Below, one piece after another: positions 8,903 to 18,500 of a stretch of 64,000 bases of DNA. This DNA comes from Solirubrobacter taibaiensis. GTDB lineage: Bacteria > Actinomycetota > Thermoleophilia > Solirubrobacterales > Solirubrobacteraceae. The translations under genes were made by a program, and so were the position numbers. The notes under the pieces are model-generated. The model saw only the letters and a program-made list of their open reading frames with translations, had not been told where the DNA came from and ran no database searches. Positions within the stretch are counted from its first letter, which is position 1; every line of letters starts with the position of its first letter. The DNA is taken from positions 62,001-126,000 of the forward strand of contig JAPDDQ010000011.1 in assembly GCA_027587225.1 (NCBI GenBank). Direction: 5' to 3'.

Positions 8903-8908
8903 TAGGGT
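8903..8908 (+). promoter_or_regulatory. −10 hexamer TAGGGT, leaderless promoter of the ankyrin gene
   Basis: TAGGGT ends eight bases before the GTG at 8917, directly downstream of the clpC terminator. Confidence 0.5.
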
Positions 8909-8916
8909 GCGGAGAC

Positions 8917-9504
8917 GTGCCCACCGGACTCGTTGACGCCGCCGAGCGCGGCGACCTGCCCGCGGTCGAGCGGCTCTTGGAAGACGGCGCGGTTGTGAAT
9001 GAGCGCCGGGAAGACGGACGCACGGCGGTCACCGCCGCGGCGCTCGGCGACCACGTGGACGTCGCGCGGGTGCTGATCGCCGCCGGTGCGGACGTGGACC
9101 TGCAGGACTCGGACCGCAACAACCCGCTGCTCGTGACCGGGCAGACGGGGAGCGTCGCGATGCTGCGCGAGGTGCTCAAGGCCGGGCCCGACTTCACGCT
9201 GACGAACCGCTACGGCGGCGTCTCGATCATTCCCGCGTCCGAACGCGGCCACGTGGACTACGTGCGGGCAGTGCTGGACACCGAGATCAACGTCGATCAC
9301 GTCAACAATCTGGGCTGGACGGCGCTACTCGAAGCCGTGATCCTCGGCGACGGCGGGCCAGCGCATGTGGAGATCGTCCGGATGCTGGTTCAGGCGGGCG
9401 CGGACCGGTCGATCGCGGACCGCGAAGGCGTCACCGCGCTCGAGCATGCACGCGAGAAGGGCTATGCCGAAATGGTGCGGCTGCTAGAAGAAACGCCGTC
9501 ATGA
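8917..9504 (+). CDS. Ankyrin-repeat protein
   Basis: A 195-residue protein made almost wholly of ankyrin repeats: LVDAAERGDLPAVERLLEDG, TAVTAAALGDHVDVARVLIA, NPLLVTGQTGSVAMLREVL, ASERGHVDYVRAVL and GVTALEHAREKGYAEMVRLL. Such proteins are binding scaffolds; the target is unknown. Start choice is open: GTG 8917 fits the −10 spacing and the rise in coding-type third positions, whereas an in-frame ATG at 8857 would add a lipoprotein-like leader (LFLWVAVGCG) that is encoded by the clpC terminator hairpin. It overlaps the TPR gene by ATGA, so both are likely made together. Confidence 0.82.
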   Translation: MPTGLVDAAERGDLPAVERLLEDGAVVNERREDGRTAVTAAALGDHVDVARVLIAAGADVDLQDSDRNNPLLVTGQTGSVAMLREVLKAGPDFTLTNRYGGVSIIPASERGHVDYVRAVLDTEINVDHVNNLGWTALLEAVILGDGGPAHVEIVRMLVQAGADRSIADREGVTALEHAREKGYAEMVRLLEETPS

Positions 9505-10331
9505 GCTCTGACTTGACCCAATGGCTGGCCGCCGGTAATGAGGCCCATCTGAACGGCGACGACGAGGGCGCCGAGGCGGCGTACCGCCGCGCGCTCGACG
9601 AGGGCGAGGAGGACGCCGCCTACTACCTCGGTGATCTGCTCGTCCAGCTCAACCGCGCCGAGGAGGCCGAGCCGCTGCTGCGCGGCGTGATCGCCGCCGG
9701 CGACACCGACGGGCACATCCCGCTCGGCAACGCCCTGTGGGACCTCGAGCGCCACGCCGAGGCCGAGACCGAATACCGCGCCGCCGCCGCGGTCGGCCAG
9801 ACGGCCGCGCACCTGAACCTCGGCATGATGTTCCGCGAGCAGGAGCGGTTCGAGGAGGCGGCGGTGGAGCTGCGCTTCGCCGGCGCGGAGGACCCCGAGG
9901 CGATCGTCGAGCTCGCGATCCTGTTGATCGAGGATCTCGAGGACTGTGAGGAGGAGGCCGAGGCGCTGCTGCGCGAGGCCATCGAGCGCGGCGAAGAGGA
10001 CGGCGCGATCGTCCTCGGCTCCCTGCTCGTCGAGCAGGAGCGTGAGGACGACGCCGAGGAGGTCCTGCGGGCCGCCGTCGAGCGCGGCTCCGTGGCGGCC
10101 ATGATCGACCTCGCCAACCTCCTCAGCGAGTACGAGGAAGGCGACGAGGAGGCCGAGCAGCTCTACCGCACGGCCCTCGAGCACGGCGACCTCGACGCGG
10201 AGAACAACCTCGGCGTGCTGCTGCGCGACCTCGGCCGGACCGACGAGGCGCGTGAGCTGCTCAAGCGCGCCGCCGACCGCGGCGACGAGCTCGCGGCCGA
10301 GAACCTCGCCAAGCTGGACGAGGAGAACTAG
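9501..10331 (+). CDS. Tetratricopeptide/Sel1-like repeat protein
   Basis: A 276-residue acidic solenoid protein. About seven helix-pair repeats with the TPR/Sel1 pattern are visible, for example GAEAAYRRALDEGEEDAAYY, EAETEYRAAAAVGQTAAHLN, EAEQLYRTALEHGDLDAENN and EARELLKRAADRGDELAAEN. No signal peptide or catalytic domain is seen, so it is a likely cytosolic adaptor. Its ATG overlaps the stop of the ankyrin gene, suggesting the two scaffold proteins act together. Its 3' end overlaps the convergent hydrolase gene by four bases. It could be a SEL1-repeat rather than a strict TPR protein. Confidence 0.82.
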   Translation: MSSDLTQWLAAGNEAHLNGDDEGAEAAYRRALDEGEEDAAYYLGDLLVQLNRAEEAEPLLRGVIAAGDTDGHIPLGNALWDLERHAEAETEYRAAAAVGQTAAHLNLGMMFREQERFEEAAVELRFAGAEDPEAIVELAILLIEDLEDCEEEAEALLREAIERGEEDGAIVLGSLLVEQEREDDAEEVLRAAVERGSVAAMIDLANLLSEYEEGDEEAEQLYRTALEHGDLDAENNLGVLLRDLGRTDEARELLKRAADRGDELAAENLAKLDEEN

Positions 10332-11026
10332 AGCAACCGGCGGAAGACGCCTTCGAGCGTCTTCTTGCCCGCGGCGTGGGAGCCGTTGTCCGCGGTGAGG
10401 ACCGCGATGGCGATGCGCTCCTCGCCGCGGACGAGCAACACCACCTGGTGATCGACGGCGCCCGTGCCCGAGCCCCAGCCGCCCTTGAAGTACACCTGCC
10501 AGTCGGGCAGCTCGAGCCGCCCGATCCCCCAGCGCTGTGACGACACGACCGTGCGCAGGAGCCGCAGGCCGTAGGCGCGGTGGCGCGCGGGCAGCAGCGT
10601 GTCGATGGCCAAGAAGAACCGGGTCTGGTCGCGGGCGGTGATCTGCGAGTTGCCCCAGATCGGGGTGGCCGGCTTGAAGCGCGCCATCCCGGCCGTCTTT
10701 GCGAGGCGCTTGAGCCCAGCCGTGCCGACCCGCGTGAAGATGACGTTCGTCGCGTCGTTGTCGGACTTGCGGATCATCGGGTCCAGCAGCCGCTTCTCGT
10801 CCGCGCGCAACGCCCGGTCGCGCGCGCTGCGCGTGTAGGCGACCAGCAGCATCGCCTTCAGCACGCTTGCGCTGTTGAACGCCCGATCCTCGTTGACCCC
10901 CCCGAACGTCGTTGGGGTGCGCACGGCGAAGGCGACGGTCCCGGGGCGTGTGGCGGCGTACTCCCGCGCGGCCTCGACGTTGGGCGAGCCGACGAGGGCG
11001 AGAGAAGCGGCGACGGCGGCGAGCAT
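10328..11026 (-). CDS. Class A beta-lactamase-like serine hydrolase, secreted
   Basis: A 232-residue protein with a short hydrophobic N-terminus (MLAAVAASLALVGSPNVEA) suggesting export. Penicillin-recognising enzyme motifs appear in order: SVLK (SxxK, catalytic Ser and Lys), SDN in IRKSDNDATNVIF, and FKGGWGSG in the position of KTG. The core is shorter than true class A beta-lactamases (about 265 mature residues), and no ExxLN omega-loop is obvious, so it may be a peptidoglycan or other amide/ester hydrolase rather than a resistance enzyme. It diverges from the acylase gene with only 20 bases between start codons. Confidence 0.78.
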   Translation of the reverse strand: MLAAVAASLALVGSPNVEAAREYAATRPGTVAFAVRTPTTFGGVNEDRAFNSASVLKAMLLVAYTRSARDRALRADEKRLLDPMIRKSDNDATNVIFTRVGTAGLKRLAKTAGMARFKPATPIWGNSQITARDQTRFFLAIDTLLPARHRAYGLRLLRTVVSSQRWGIGRLELPDWQVYFKGGWGSGTGAVDHQVVLLVRGEERIAIAVLTADNGSHAAGKKTLEGVFRRLL

Positions 11027-11032
11027 CGCGTA

Positions 11033-11038
11033 TAGCGT
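11033..11038 (+). promoter_or_regulatory. −10 hexamer TAGCGT, leaderless promoter of the acylase gene
   Basis: TAGCGT ends eight bases before the ATG at 11047. The promoter must share the 20-base gap (11027–11046) with that of the divergent hydrolase gene, for which CACGCT on the minus strand seven bases from its ATG is the best −10 match. Confidence 0.5.
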
Positions 11039-11046
11039 GCCGCACC

Positions 11047-13437
11047 ATGTCCAGGATCGCCGCGGTTGCGGCGGCAGCGTTCTTCGCTTCGGCCACCCCG
11101 GCCGTCGCCGACGACTACGCCTCTGTCGCGCGCAACATCATTCCGTCCGGCCAGTACGGGTCCGCGCCGCCGCCGGTCGGCGCCGACGAGCAGGCGCTGA
11201 TGTACGACGCGCTCACGCCGCTCTTCGATCAGGTCACCAGTGAAGACCTGATGACGAAGTTCAAGTCGGAGGGGTTCGGGGTGGGCCCGGACGGTCCGGG
11301 CCGCCAGGAGACGGTGCCACGGGCGGGGGTGACCATCGTGCGCGACCGCTTCAACGTCCCGCACATCACGGGTCGCTCCCGCGATGACGTGACGTGGGCG
11401 ATGGGCTGGGTGCTCCAGCAGGACCGCGGGCTCCTGCTCGCCCAGGCGCGGGACGCGGCCAAGCTCGCGGCGATCGACGCGCCCAACGTCTACGCCTTCG
11501 GCCTGGTGATCAACCTGCGCCAGTACAAGCCGACCCCGGCCGTGGACCGGATGATCGAGCGCGACGGCCTGCGGGCGCTGCGCGGCGCGGGGGCGCGCGG
11601 CAAGGCCGTGCTGCACGATGTCGACGTCTACCTGCAGGGCGTCAACGCGCGGCTGAAGGCGGAGGGCTCCGCCGCCAAGCCGTGGCGGCGCGCGGACATC
11701 TTCGCCGCCAACGCCATCATCGGCGAGATCTTCGGCGAGGGCGGCGGCGACGAGGCGCGCCGCTCGGAGTTCCTCTCCTCGCTGCGCAAGGAGTACGGCA
11801 CCGCACGCGGGAACCGGATGTTCGACGACTTCAGCGAGTTCGACGACCGCGACGCGCCGTCGACGATGACACGCACCTTCCGGTTCGGGACGCCGAACCT
11901 GAACGGGCGTGGCAACGCCGTGCTCGACGCCGGCTCGTTCAAGCCCACCGGTCCGAGCGGTCTCGCCCGCGCGGCGAAGGTCCCGCACTGGGCGAGCAAC
12001 TTCCTGCTCGTGAGCGGCAAGCGCTCGTCCACCGGGCACCCGCTGTTCGTCGGCGGCCCGCAGATCGGCTACACGTACCCCGGGCTCACGCTCGAGGCCG
12101 ACATCAGCTGGCCGGGCGGGCAGGCGCGCGGCGCGACGGCCCCCGGCTTCGCCGGGAACATCCTCATCGGCCGCGGGCAGGACTACGCGTGGACGCTCAC
12201 GAGCGCGGGTTCCGACCTGGTCGACACCTACGTCGAGACGCTGTGCGGCGGCTCACGCACCAAGTACCGCTACAACGGCCGCTGCCGGACCATGGGCCGC
12301 GTCGACGCGGGCACGATCGTCGGTTCCGGGCGGGTCGTCTACCGCACGACCGTGCACGGGCCGGTGGTCGGCTACGCAAAGGTCGGTGGGCGCACGGTGG
12401 CCGTCTCACGCAAGCGCGCGAGCTACGGGCAGGACGTGCTGTGGCAGCTCGCCTTCCGGGATTTGACGGTGGGCAAGGTGCGCTCGGCGGCGACGTTCCG
12501 GGACGCGTTCCGAGACTCCCCGTTCACGTTCAACGTCGGCTACGCGGACGACAAAGACATCGCCATGTACTCGGCGGGCAACCTGCCGATCCGGCCGCGG
12601 TCCGTCGATCCGCGCCTGCCGGTCAAGGGCACCGGCGAGTACGAGTGGCGCGGCGTGATCTCGGCCGCGCGCCGGCCGTTCCAGACCAACCCGGCGAGCG
12701 GCGTGCTCATCAACTGGAACAACCGCCCCGCGCCCGGCTGGGGCGCGGCCGACGACAACTGGAGCTACGGCTCCACGCAGCGCGTGCGGATGCTCGAGGC
12801 GGGCATCGCCAAGCGCGGCGTGCACGACCTCGCCTCGGTCACGAGCGCGATGAACGCGGCCGCCACGCAGGACCTGCGCAGCGTCGCGTTGACACCGGTG
12901 GTGGACAAGCTCCTACGCGCGCACCCGGCCGGCGCCACCCCGCGCGCCACCCAGATGCTCGACCTGCTGGTGGCTTGGCGCGCCGCGGGTTCCTCCCGCC
13001 TGGACCGCGAGGCCGATGGCGTCATGGACGCCGGCCCCGCGCCCGCGATCTGGGACGCGTTCTACCCGAAGCTGTGGGCGGCGGCGATGCCCGTCGACGG
13101 CCTCTCGGACTTCGTGGGCACGAACTCCGGCCCGAGCAGCGGGTTCACCGGCGGCGGCTTCTGGTACCTGGAGAAGGATCTCGGCCGGCTGACGGGGACC
13201 ACGTACAAGGACCCGTTCAAGGAGCGCTACTGCGGCGCCGGTGACGCCGCGAAGTGCGCCGCCGCGATCTGGAAGGCGCTGGACGCCGTGCCCGGGGATC
13301 CCGACGCCTTGCGGGCGGACGCGAACGCGGAGCGGATCGCGTTCCGGCCCGGACTGCTGCCGACCACGATCCGCTACACGAACCGGCCGAGCGGGATCCA
13401 GCAAGTGATCTCGTTCGACCGGCACAGGCCGCGTTAG
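11047..13437 (+). CDS. Penicillin acylase family protein (secreted Ntn hydrolase)
   Basis: A 796-residue secreted N-terminal-nucleophile hydrolase that cleaves amide bonds of acylated substrates such as beta-lactams, acyl-homoserine lactones or related amides. An Ala-rich signal peptide ends near TPAVADDYAS. The alpha-chain signature VTIVRDRFNVPHITGRSRDDVTWAMGWV contains the family's 'D-xxGVPHI' motif. Autocleavage should expose Ser317 in VPHWASNFLLVSG, the family's conserved ASN/GSN start of the beta chain. Later motifs GPQIGYTYPG, TVHGPVVG and LINWNNRP fit the family. Substrate is unknown; quorum-signal degradation is only a possibility. It converges on and overlaps the next gene by four bases. 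Confidence 0.9.
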   Translation: MSRIAAVAAAAFFASATPAVADDYASVARNIIPSGQYGSAPPPVGADEQALMYDALTPLFDQVTSEDLMTKFKSEGFGVGPDGPGRQETVPRAGVTIVRDRFNVPHITGRSRDDVTWAMGWVLQQDRGLLLAQARDAAKLAAIDAPNVYAFGLVINLRQYKPTPAVDRMIERDGLRALRGAGARGKAVLHDVDVYLQGVNARLKAEGSAAKPWRRADIFAANAIIGEIFGEGGGDEARRSEFLSSLRKEYGTARGNRMFDDFSEFDDRDAPSTMTRTFRFGTPNLNGRGNAVLDAGSFKPTGPSGLARAAKVPHWASNFLLVSGKRSSTGHPLFVGGPQIGYTYPGLTLEADISWPGGQARGATAPGFAGNILIGRGQDYAWTLTSAGSDLVDTYVETLCGGSRTKYRYNGRCRTMGRVDAGTIVGSGRVVYRTTVHGPVVGYAKVGGRTVAVSRKRASYGQDVLWQLAFRDLTVGKVRSAATFRDAFRDSPFTFNVGYADDKDIAMYSAGNLPIRPRSVDPRLPVKGTGEYEWRGVISAARRPFQTNPASGVLINWNNRPAPGWGAADDNWSYGSTQRVRMLEAGIAKRGVHDLASVTSAMNAAATQDLRSVALTPVVDKLLRAHPAGATPRATQMLDLLVAWRAAGSSRLDREADGVMDAGPAPAIWDAFYPKLWAAAMPVDGLSDFVGTNSGPSSGFTGGGFWYLEKDLGRLTGTTYKDPFKERYCGAGDAAKCAAAIWKALDAVPGDPDALRADANAERIAFRPGLLPTTIRYTNRPSGIQQVISFDRHRPR

Positions 13438-14072
13438 GCCGCGATCTGGATGACAGCGCCGTAGACGCCGCAGATGGCCGCGGGAGTACCGCGGCCATCC
13501 TGGCGCACGCCGCCCTGGATGATCGCGTTCTGGCCCGCGTACTCGACGTGGAACATGAACGTGTTCGAGCCGCCGATGCTCAGCGACGCGGTGGTCTGAT
13601 TGGCCACGAGCGTGAGCGCGCCGTCGCCGTTGCCGACGCGGCGGGCGACGTTGACCGTCTGCCCGGATTGGTTCACGAACGTGATGACCGAGATCGGGTC
13701 CTCGTTGCCTGCCGCCGCGTTCTGGTCGTTGCAGGTGGCCGTGATCGAGCCGAGGCCCTTGATCGACGCGGCGAGTTGCGGCGCGCCGGGCGCGTTGTCG
13801 GCGACCTCGTAGCCCTTGCTGAACGACTGCGTCTTGGCGACGTCGGCCACGAACTTGCCTGGGAGTCGGCCCTTGTCGTCGCCGGAGCGGTTGGTCGCGA
13901 CGAGCTTGCCCGCGGCCTGATTGAGCGACGAGCCCGCGTAGACGGCGCTCTTGCCATCGACCGCCCCCGCGTTCGTTGCATAGTTGATGGCCGCGACGCT
14001 GGTCCCGCCCAGCGACACGAACAGCGCGACGCTGGCGACCACCATGGACGGTGAAGGCCGGCTGAACTTCAT
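13434..14072 (-). CDS. Secreted protein with 'LxxLGGTSxAA' leader
   Basis: A 212-residue protein starting with MKFSRPSPSMVVASVALFVS then LGGTSVAA, a signal-peptide type shared with the protein at 23148–23810. The rest is Gly/Ala/Asn-rich and ends in a predicted beta-rich domain (TLVANQTTASLSIGGSNTF) with two Cys (CNDQ and ICGV) that could form a disulphide outside the cell. No enzyme motif is recognised; a surface or matrix protein is likely. A good Shine-Dalgarno AAGGGAG lies six bases before ATG. It is divergent from the PLP gene, with 30 bases between starts. Confidence 0.8.
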   Translation of the reverse strand: MKFSRPSPSMVVASVALFVSLGGTSVAAINYATNAGAVDGKSAVYAGSSLNQAAGKLVATNRSGDDKGRLPGKFVADVAKTQSFSKGYEVADNAPGAPQLAASIKGLGSITATCNDQNAAAGNEDPISVITFVNQSGQTVNVARRVGNGDGALTLVANQTTASLSIGGSNTFMFHVEYAGQNAIIQGGVRQDGRGTPAAICGVYGAVIQIAA

Positions 14073-14102
14073 GGACTGCTCCCTTGATGAGGAATAAATC
14101 GA

Positions 14103-15212
14103 TTGACCCTTTACCCGAAACCCGGAGATCAAGCCGAAGGTTCGGCCCTCGGTGCATCTACGCAGGCGGTCCACGCCGGCTTGCCTGATTTCGAACAAGG
14201 CACGCCGCTGCTCGGTGGACCGGTGTTCGCGGCCCCGTTCCACCTGCGCGGCGCCAAGGACGCGCACGAGTTCGGCTACGGGCGAGACGCGAACCCGACG
14301 TGGTCGGCGCTCGAAGGCGCCTTGGGTGCGCTCGAGGGCGGCACGTCGCTCGTGTTCGCTTCCGGCATGGCGGCACTGACCGCCGTGCTGATGACGGTCT
14401 GCAAGCCCGGCGACAAGCTCGTGGCGGTGCACGACGGCTATCCCGGTGTGCGGTTCGTGGCGCAGGAGCGCCTCCACGGCGTCGAGGTGCAGTTCGTCGC
14501 CACCGACACCGAGGAGATCTGCGCGGCGGTCGAGGGTGCGCGGCTCGTGTGGATCGAGACGCCGTCGAACCCGAAGCTCGACGTGTGCGACATCGCGGCC
14601 ATTTCCGCCGCTGCCCACGCCGCGGGTGCGCTGGTGGCGGTGGACAACACGCTCGCCACGCCGCTCGGCCAGCAGTGCCTCGCGCTGGGCGCGGACATCG
14701 CGATGATGAGCGGCACGAAGACGCTGTGCGGGCACTCCGACGTGCTCCTGGGCGCGGTGTCGGTCCGGGATCCCGAGCTGGTGGATGCGCTGAAGCGCTG
14801 GCGCTCTCAGTCCGGGTCCGTGGTGGGCGCGTTCGAGGCGTGGCTCGCGCACCGGTCGTTGGCGACGCTGGCGCTCCGGCTCGAGCGATCGAGCGCCGGC
14901 GCGCTCGCCGTGGCGGGAGCGCTGCGCGAGCGGGGCGTCGAGGTCTTCCATCCCTCCGACCACGCCGCGTCCTCCCAGATGCGGTTCTACGGCTGTCTCG
15001 TCGGGTTCGTGCTCGACAGCGCCGAGCACGCGCAAGCGTTCTTGCAGCGGAGCGAGCTGGTCGCGGAGGCCACCTCCTTCGGCGGCGTCCACGCCACCGC
15101 CGAGCGCCGCGACCGCTGGGGCACCGACGACGTCCCACCCGGCTTCATCCGCTACTCCGCCGGCATCGAGGACCCCGAGGATCTCGTCGCCGACCTGCTT
15201 CGCGCGCTGTGA
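14103..15212 (+). CDS. Cys/Met-metabolism PLP-dependent enzyme (cystathionine gamma-synthase/lyase type)
   Basis: A 369-residue fold-type I PLP enzyme. It has the N-terminal TQAVHAG signature, Y-x-R in GYGRDANPTWSALE, FASGMAALTAVL phosphate-binding segment, ETPSNPKLDVCDI, VDNTLATP (Asp to the pyridine nitrogen) and the Schiff-base Lys in MMSGTKTLCGHSDVLLG. The family covers cystathionine gamma-synthase, gamma-lyase, methionine gamma-lyase and O-acylhomoserine sulfhydrylase; the exact reaction cannot be told from sequence. The TTG at 14103 is preceded by GAGGAA at eight bases. A strong hairpin follows the stop. Confidence 0.9.
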   Translation: MTLYPKPGDQAEGSALGASTQAVHAGLPDFEQGTPLLGGPVFAAPFHLRGAKDAHEFGYGRDANPTWSALEGALGALEGGTSLVFASGMAALTAVLMTVCKPGDKLVAVHDGYPGVRFVAQERLHGVEVQFVATDTEEICAAVEGARLVWIETPSNPKLDVCDIAAISAAAHAAGALVAVDNTLATPLGQQCLALGADIAMMSGTKTLCGHSDVLLGAVSVRDPELVDALKRWRSQSGSVVGAFEAWLAHRSLATLALRLERSSAGALAVAGALRERGVEVFHPSDHAASSQMRFYGCLVGFVLDSAEHAQAFLQRSELVAEATSFGGVHATAERRDRWGTDDVPPGFIRYSAGIEDPEDLVADLLRAL

Positions 15213-15217
15213 GACGA

Positions 15218-15250
15218 CGAGTGGCCCGCCGGGGAAAGGCGGGCCACTCG
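15218..15250 (+). terminator. Strong hairpin terminator after the PLP gene
   Basis: CGAGTGGCCCGCC (15218–15230) and GGCGGGCCACTCG (15238–15250) form a perfect 13-bp stem with loop GGGGAAA. No long T-run follows, as is common in high-GC actinobacteria. Confidence 0.8.
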
Positions 15251-15495
15251 TTGATGCTGGGAAGCGGTGTGCCGGGGGTCAATCGGCGGTCCGCTCCGAG
15301 GCGCCGAACGGAGGGTGTGCCGGCGCTGTATGGAGGAGGGATTCGCGGGTCAGACGATCCCTTGGTGCATGACGTGGAAGCCGCCGAGCCAATGTCGACT
15401 TCCCCGCCTATGTCAGTCCGACTTCCTTGTCGGCACGGCCTCCGGGGGGTCAATCCGTGGGCCGCAATCGGAATGATGCGCTTCTCGCGTTGACT
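15251..15495. other. Intergenic region before the SARP regulator, no gene seen
   Basis: No coding frame is supported. Two direct repeats are visible: GGTGTGCCGG at 15266–15275 and 15314–15323, and GGGGGTCAATC at 15274–15284 and 15445–15455. Their meaning is unknown. Confidence 0.5.
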
Positions 15496-15529
15496 AAACC
15501 TTGGAGAAACCTTGGCGAGGCGGTAGCTT
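15496..15529 (+). promoter_or_regulatory. SARP-type promoter: 11-bp-spaced direct repeats plus −10
   Basis: AAACCTTGG occurs at 15496–15504 and 15507–15515, an exact 11-base period. Eight bases after the second copy is the hexamer TAGCTT (15524–15529), 12 bases before the GTG of the regulator. SARP activators are known to bind direct repeats spaced by one helical turn with the last repeat 8 bp from the −10, so the geometry fits autoregulation by the adjacent gene product. Confidence 0.7.
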
Positions 15530-15541
15530 GCCGCTCAGAAG

Positions 15542-18500
15542 GTGGACGAAGGCTGGGACATCCGCTTGTGCGGGCCCGTGCTGGTCGAAGCGAACGGGCA
15601 TCGACTGGACGCAGGGCTTCCGGGGCGCCAAGGGCGTCTGCTGTTCGCCTACCTCGTGCTCAATCGCAGTCGCGGCTGCCCGCGCGATGAGCTCATCGAC
15701 GCGCTGTGGCCCGAGGGTCCGCCCGCGGCGGCCGACTCCGCGCTGAGCGCGCTGTTGTCGAAGCTGCGCCGCGCGCTGGGCGACGGCGTCCTGACCGGGC
15801 GCGGCGAGTTGCGCCTGCAGCTCACGGGCTCCGTCGCCGTGGACATCGAGGCCTCGCGGACCGCGATCCTCGCCGCCGAGACCGCGATGGAGGCCGGCGA
15901 CCACGCCTTGGCGGCCGTCCGCGCCCGTGACGCGCTCCTCACCGACCTGCAGACGTTCCTGCCCGACGCCGAGGGCGGCTGGGCGGCCGAGCAGCGGCGG
16001 GAGCTGGACACGCTGCGCCTGCGCGGACTCGAGACGCTGGCCGAGGCCGGGCTGCGCCAGGGCGGGCGGGAGCTGGGCGCGGCCGAGCAGGCCGCGCGCG
16101 CCGCGATCGCCGCCGCGCCCTTCCGCGAGTCCGCGCATCGCCTGCTGATGGAGGTGCACGAGGCCGCCGGGAATCCGGCCGAGGCGTTGCGCGCGTTCGA
16201 GGAGCTGCGCTCGCTGCTGCGCGAAGAGCTGGGCACGACGCCCGGCCAGGCGGCGATGACCGTGTTCGAGCGCGTGCTGCGCGGCGAGCCGGCCCCCGCG
16301 CACCGTGCCCCAGCCCCCGTCGTCGCCTTGCCGGTGGCCCTGGAGCCCGCGCCGTGGCCGGCGCCGCTGGCCGCCGCGGTGGATCGCCACTCGCTGATCG
16401 GGCGCGGAGTCGAGCTCGCCTTCCTGGAGCGCTGCTGGCGTGAGGCCTCCGAGGGGCAGCGCGCGCTGGTGCTGCTGGCGGGCGACGCCGGGATCGGCAA
16501 GACGCGCCTCGTGGCCGAGGTGGCCGCCCGCGCGTACGCGGACGGGGCGGCGGTGCTCTACGGGCGCTTCGACGAGGAGACGCTGTCGCTGTACCAGCCG
16601 GTGGTCGAGATGCTGCGCGGCTGGTCGGCGGGCGCGCCGCTGGACGCCCTCCGCGACCGGCTCGGCCCGCGCGCGGCGGAGCTCGCGATCCTGCTGCCGG
16701 AGTTCGGGGCTCCGCCCGCGGACCACTCCTCCACCGGCGGGGGCGGGAACGTGAGCGGCGCGGAGGCGGACGCGCAGCGCTTCCGCTTCTTCGACGCCGT
16801 GGCCGCGCTGCTGGGCGAGATCGGCGCGGAGGCTCCGGTCGTGCTCGTGTTCGACGACCTGCAGTGGGCGGACCGGCCGACTCTGCAGCTGCTCCGGCAT
16901 CTCGTGCGCGCGCCCGCGCCGCGCCGGGTGCTGTTCCTCGGCACCTACCGCGAGAGCGAGGTCTCCGACCGCGACCCGCTGCACGAGCTGATCGGCGACC
17001 TGCGCCGCGAGGGGACGCTGCGGCGCCTGGAGCTCGGCGGGCTCGCGGAGCTCGAGGTGGGCGAGCTCGTGGCCGAGCTGGCCCACACGCCGGCCTCGGA
17101 GGCGTTCGTGCGCGCGCTGGCCGGCGAGACCGAGGGCAACCCGTTCTTCATCGAGGAGGTCGTGCGCCACGTCCGCGACACGGCGGGCGCGCTGTCGGAG
17201 GAAGTCACGCTCGAGCAGGCGGGCGTGCCGGACGGCGTGCGCGAGGTCACCTCACGGCGGCTGCGCAAGCTCACCGAGCCCACGCGCGCCGTCTTGCTCG
17301 TGGCTTCGGTGATCGGGCGCGAGTTCGACTACGACGTGCTCGCGACGGTCGTCTCGCAGGGGGACGACGAGCTCGTCGAGGCGTTGGAGGAAGGCGTCGA
17401 GGCGCGGGTGCTGCGAGAGATCGGGCACGTCGGGCGCTACGGCTTCACGCACGCGCTGGTCCGCGCGACGCTGTACGACTCGATCTCCCAACTGCGGCGC
17501 GCGCGGTTGCACGGGCGGGTGGGCGAGACGCTGGTGTCGTTGCGCGGCAGCGACCTGGACCCGCACCTGGCGATGCTCGCGCACCACTTCGCACAGGCCG
17601 CGCCGGTGGAGCGGCCCGATCGGGCGATCGACTTCGCGCTGGCCGCCGCGCGCCGCGCCGACCGGCTGCTGGCGTGGGAAGAGGCGGCGCAGCACTACCG
17701 GGCGGCCTTGAAGGCGCGTGAGCTCTCCGGCGCCGTCGACGACCACGTGCGTGGGGAGCTGCTGCTGGCCTTGGGCGCTTCGGAGGAGCGGGCCGGGATG
17801 GAGTCGGAGGCGCGCGAGAGCTTCAGCGCCGCGATCCGGACCGCGCGCGGGTTGCGGGACCCGGTGTTGCTCACGCGCGGTGCGCTCGGGCTGGCGGGCC
17901 CGTGGTCGGCGCTGTCGCGCTCAGACCCCGAGCGGGTCGCCCTGCTCGACGAGGCGATGACCGAGTTCTCCGACGACGACTCGCCGCTGCGCGCGCGGCT
18001 GCTCGCCCGGACCTCGCTGGAGCTCTACTACGCGGGCGAGCCGGAGCTGCGGCTGTCGCTGTCGGACGAGGCGGTGCGGATCGCCCGCCGCGTCGGCGAC
18101 CCGCGGACGCTCGCCGCCTGCCTGGACGCCCGTCACTACGCGCTCTGGCGACCCGAGAACACCGAGGAGCGGCTCGCGGTGGCCGCCGAGCTGCGCGACG
18201 TGGCCGAGGAGACCGGAGACCCGGAGCTCGAGCTGCAGGGCGCCGCCTGGACGATCATCGACCTGATGGAGCTCGGCGACATCGACGGTGTCGACATCCA
18301 GATCGCCGCGGTGTCGAAGCTCGCGGACGCGTTGCATCGTCCGATCTGGCTGTGGTGGTCCGGCCTGTTCCGCGCCACCCGCGCGCTGCTCGACGGCCGC
18401 TTCGACGAGGCCGAGCGGCTCGCCCAGGAGACGCTCGCGGTCGGCCAGCGCGGCCAGGCCGAGAACGCCCTCCACTACTACGCGCAGTGCATGTATTCGA

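Noticed and set aside
8857..8916. Lipoprotein signal peptide for the ankyrin protein from an ATG inside the clpC terminator
   Set aside because: The sequence LFLWVAVGCG would be a passable lipobox, but codon third positions are AT-rich there, no Shine-Dalgarno exists, and the segment is fully explained by the terminator. Kept only as an alternative start.
5793..9197. A 1134-codon open frame on the minus strand opposite lysS and clpC
   Set aside because: High GC removes stop codons in antisense frames; the product is a repetitive Arg/Leu/Asp/Glu-rich sequence without domain resemblance, and the plus strand encodes the well-conserved LysS and ClpC.
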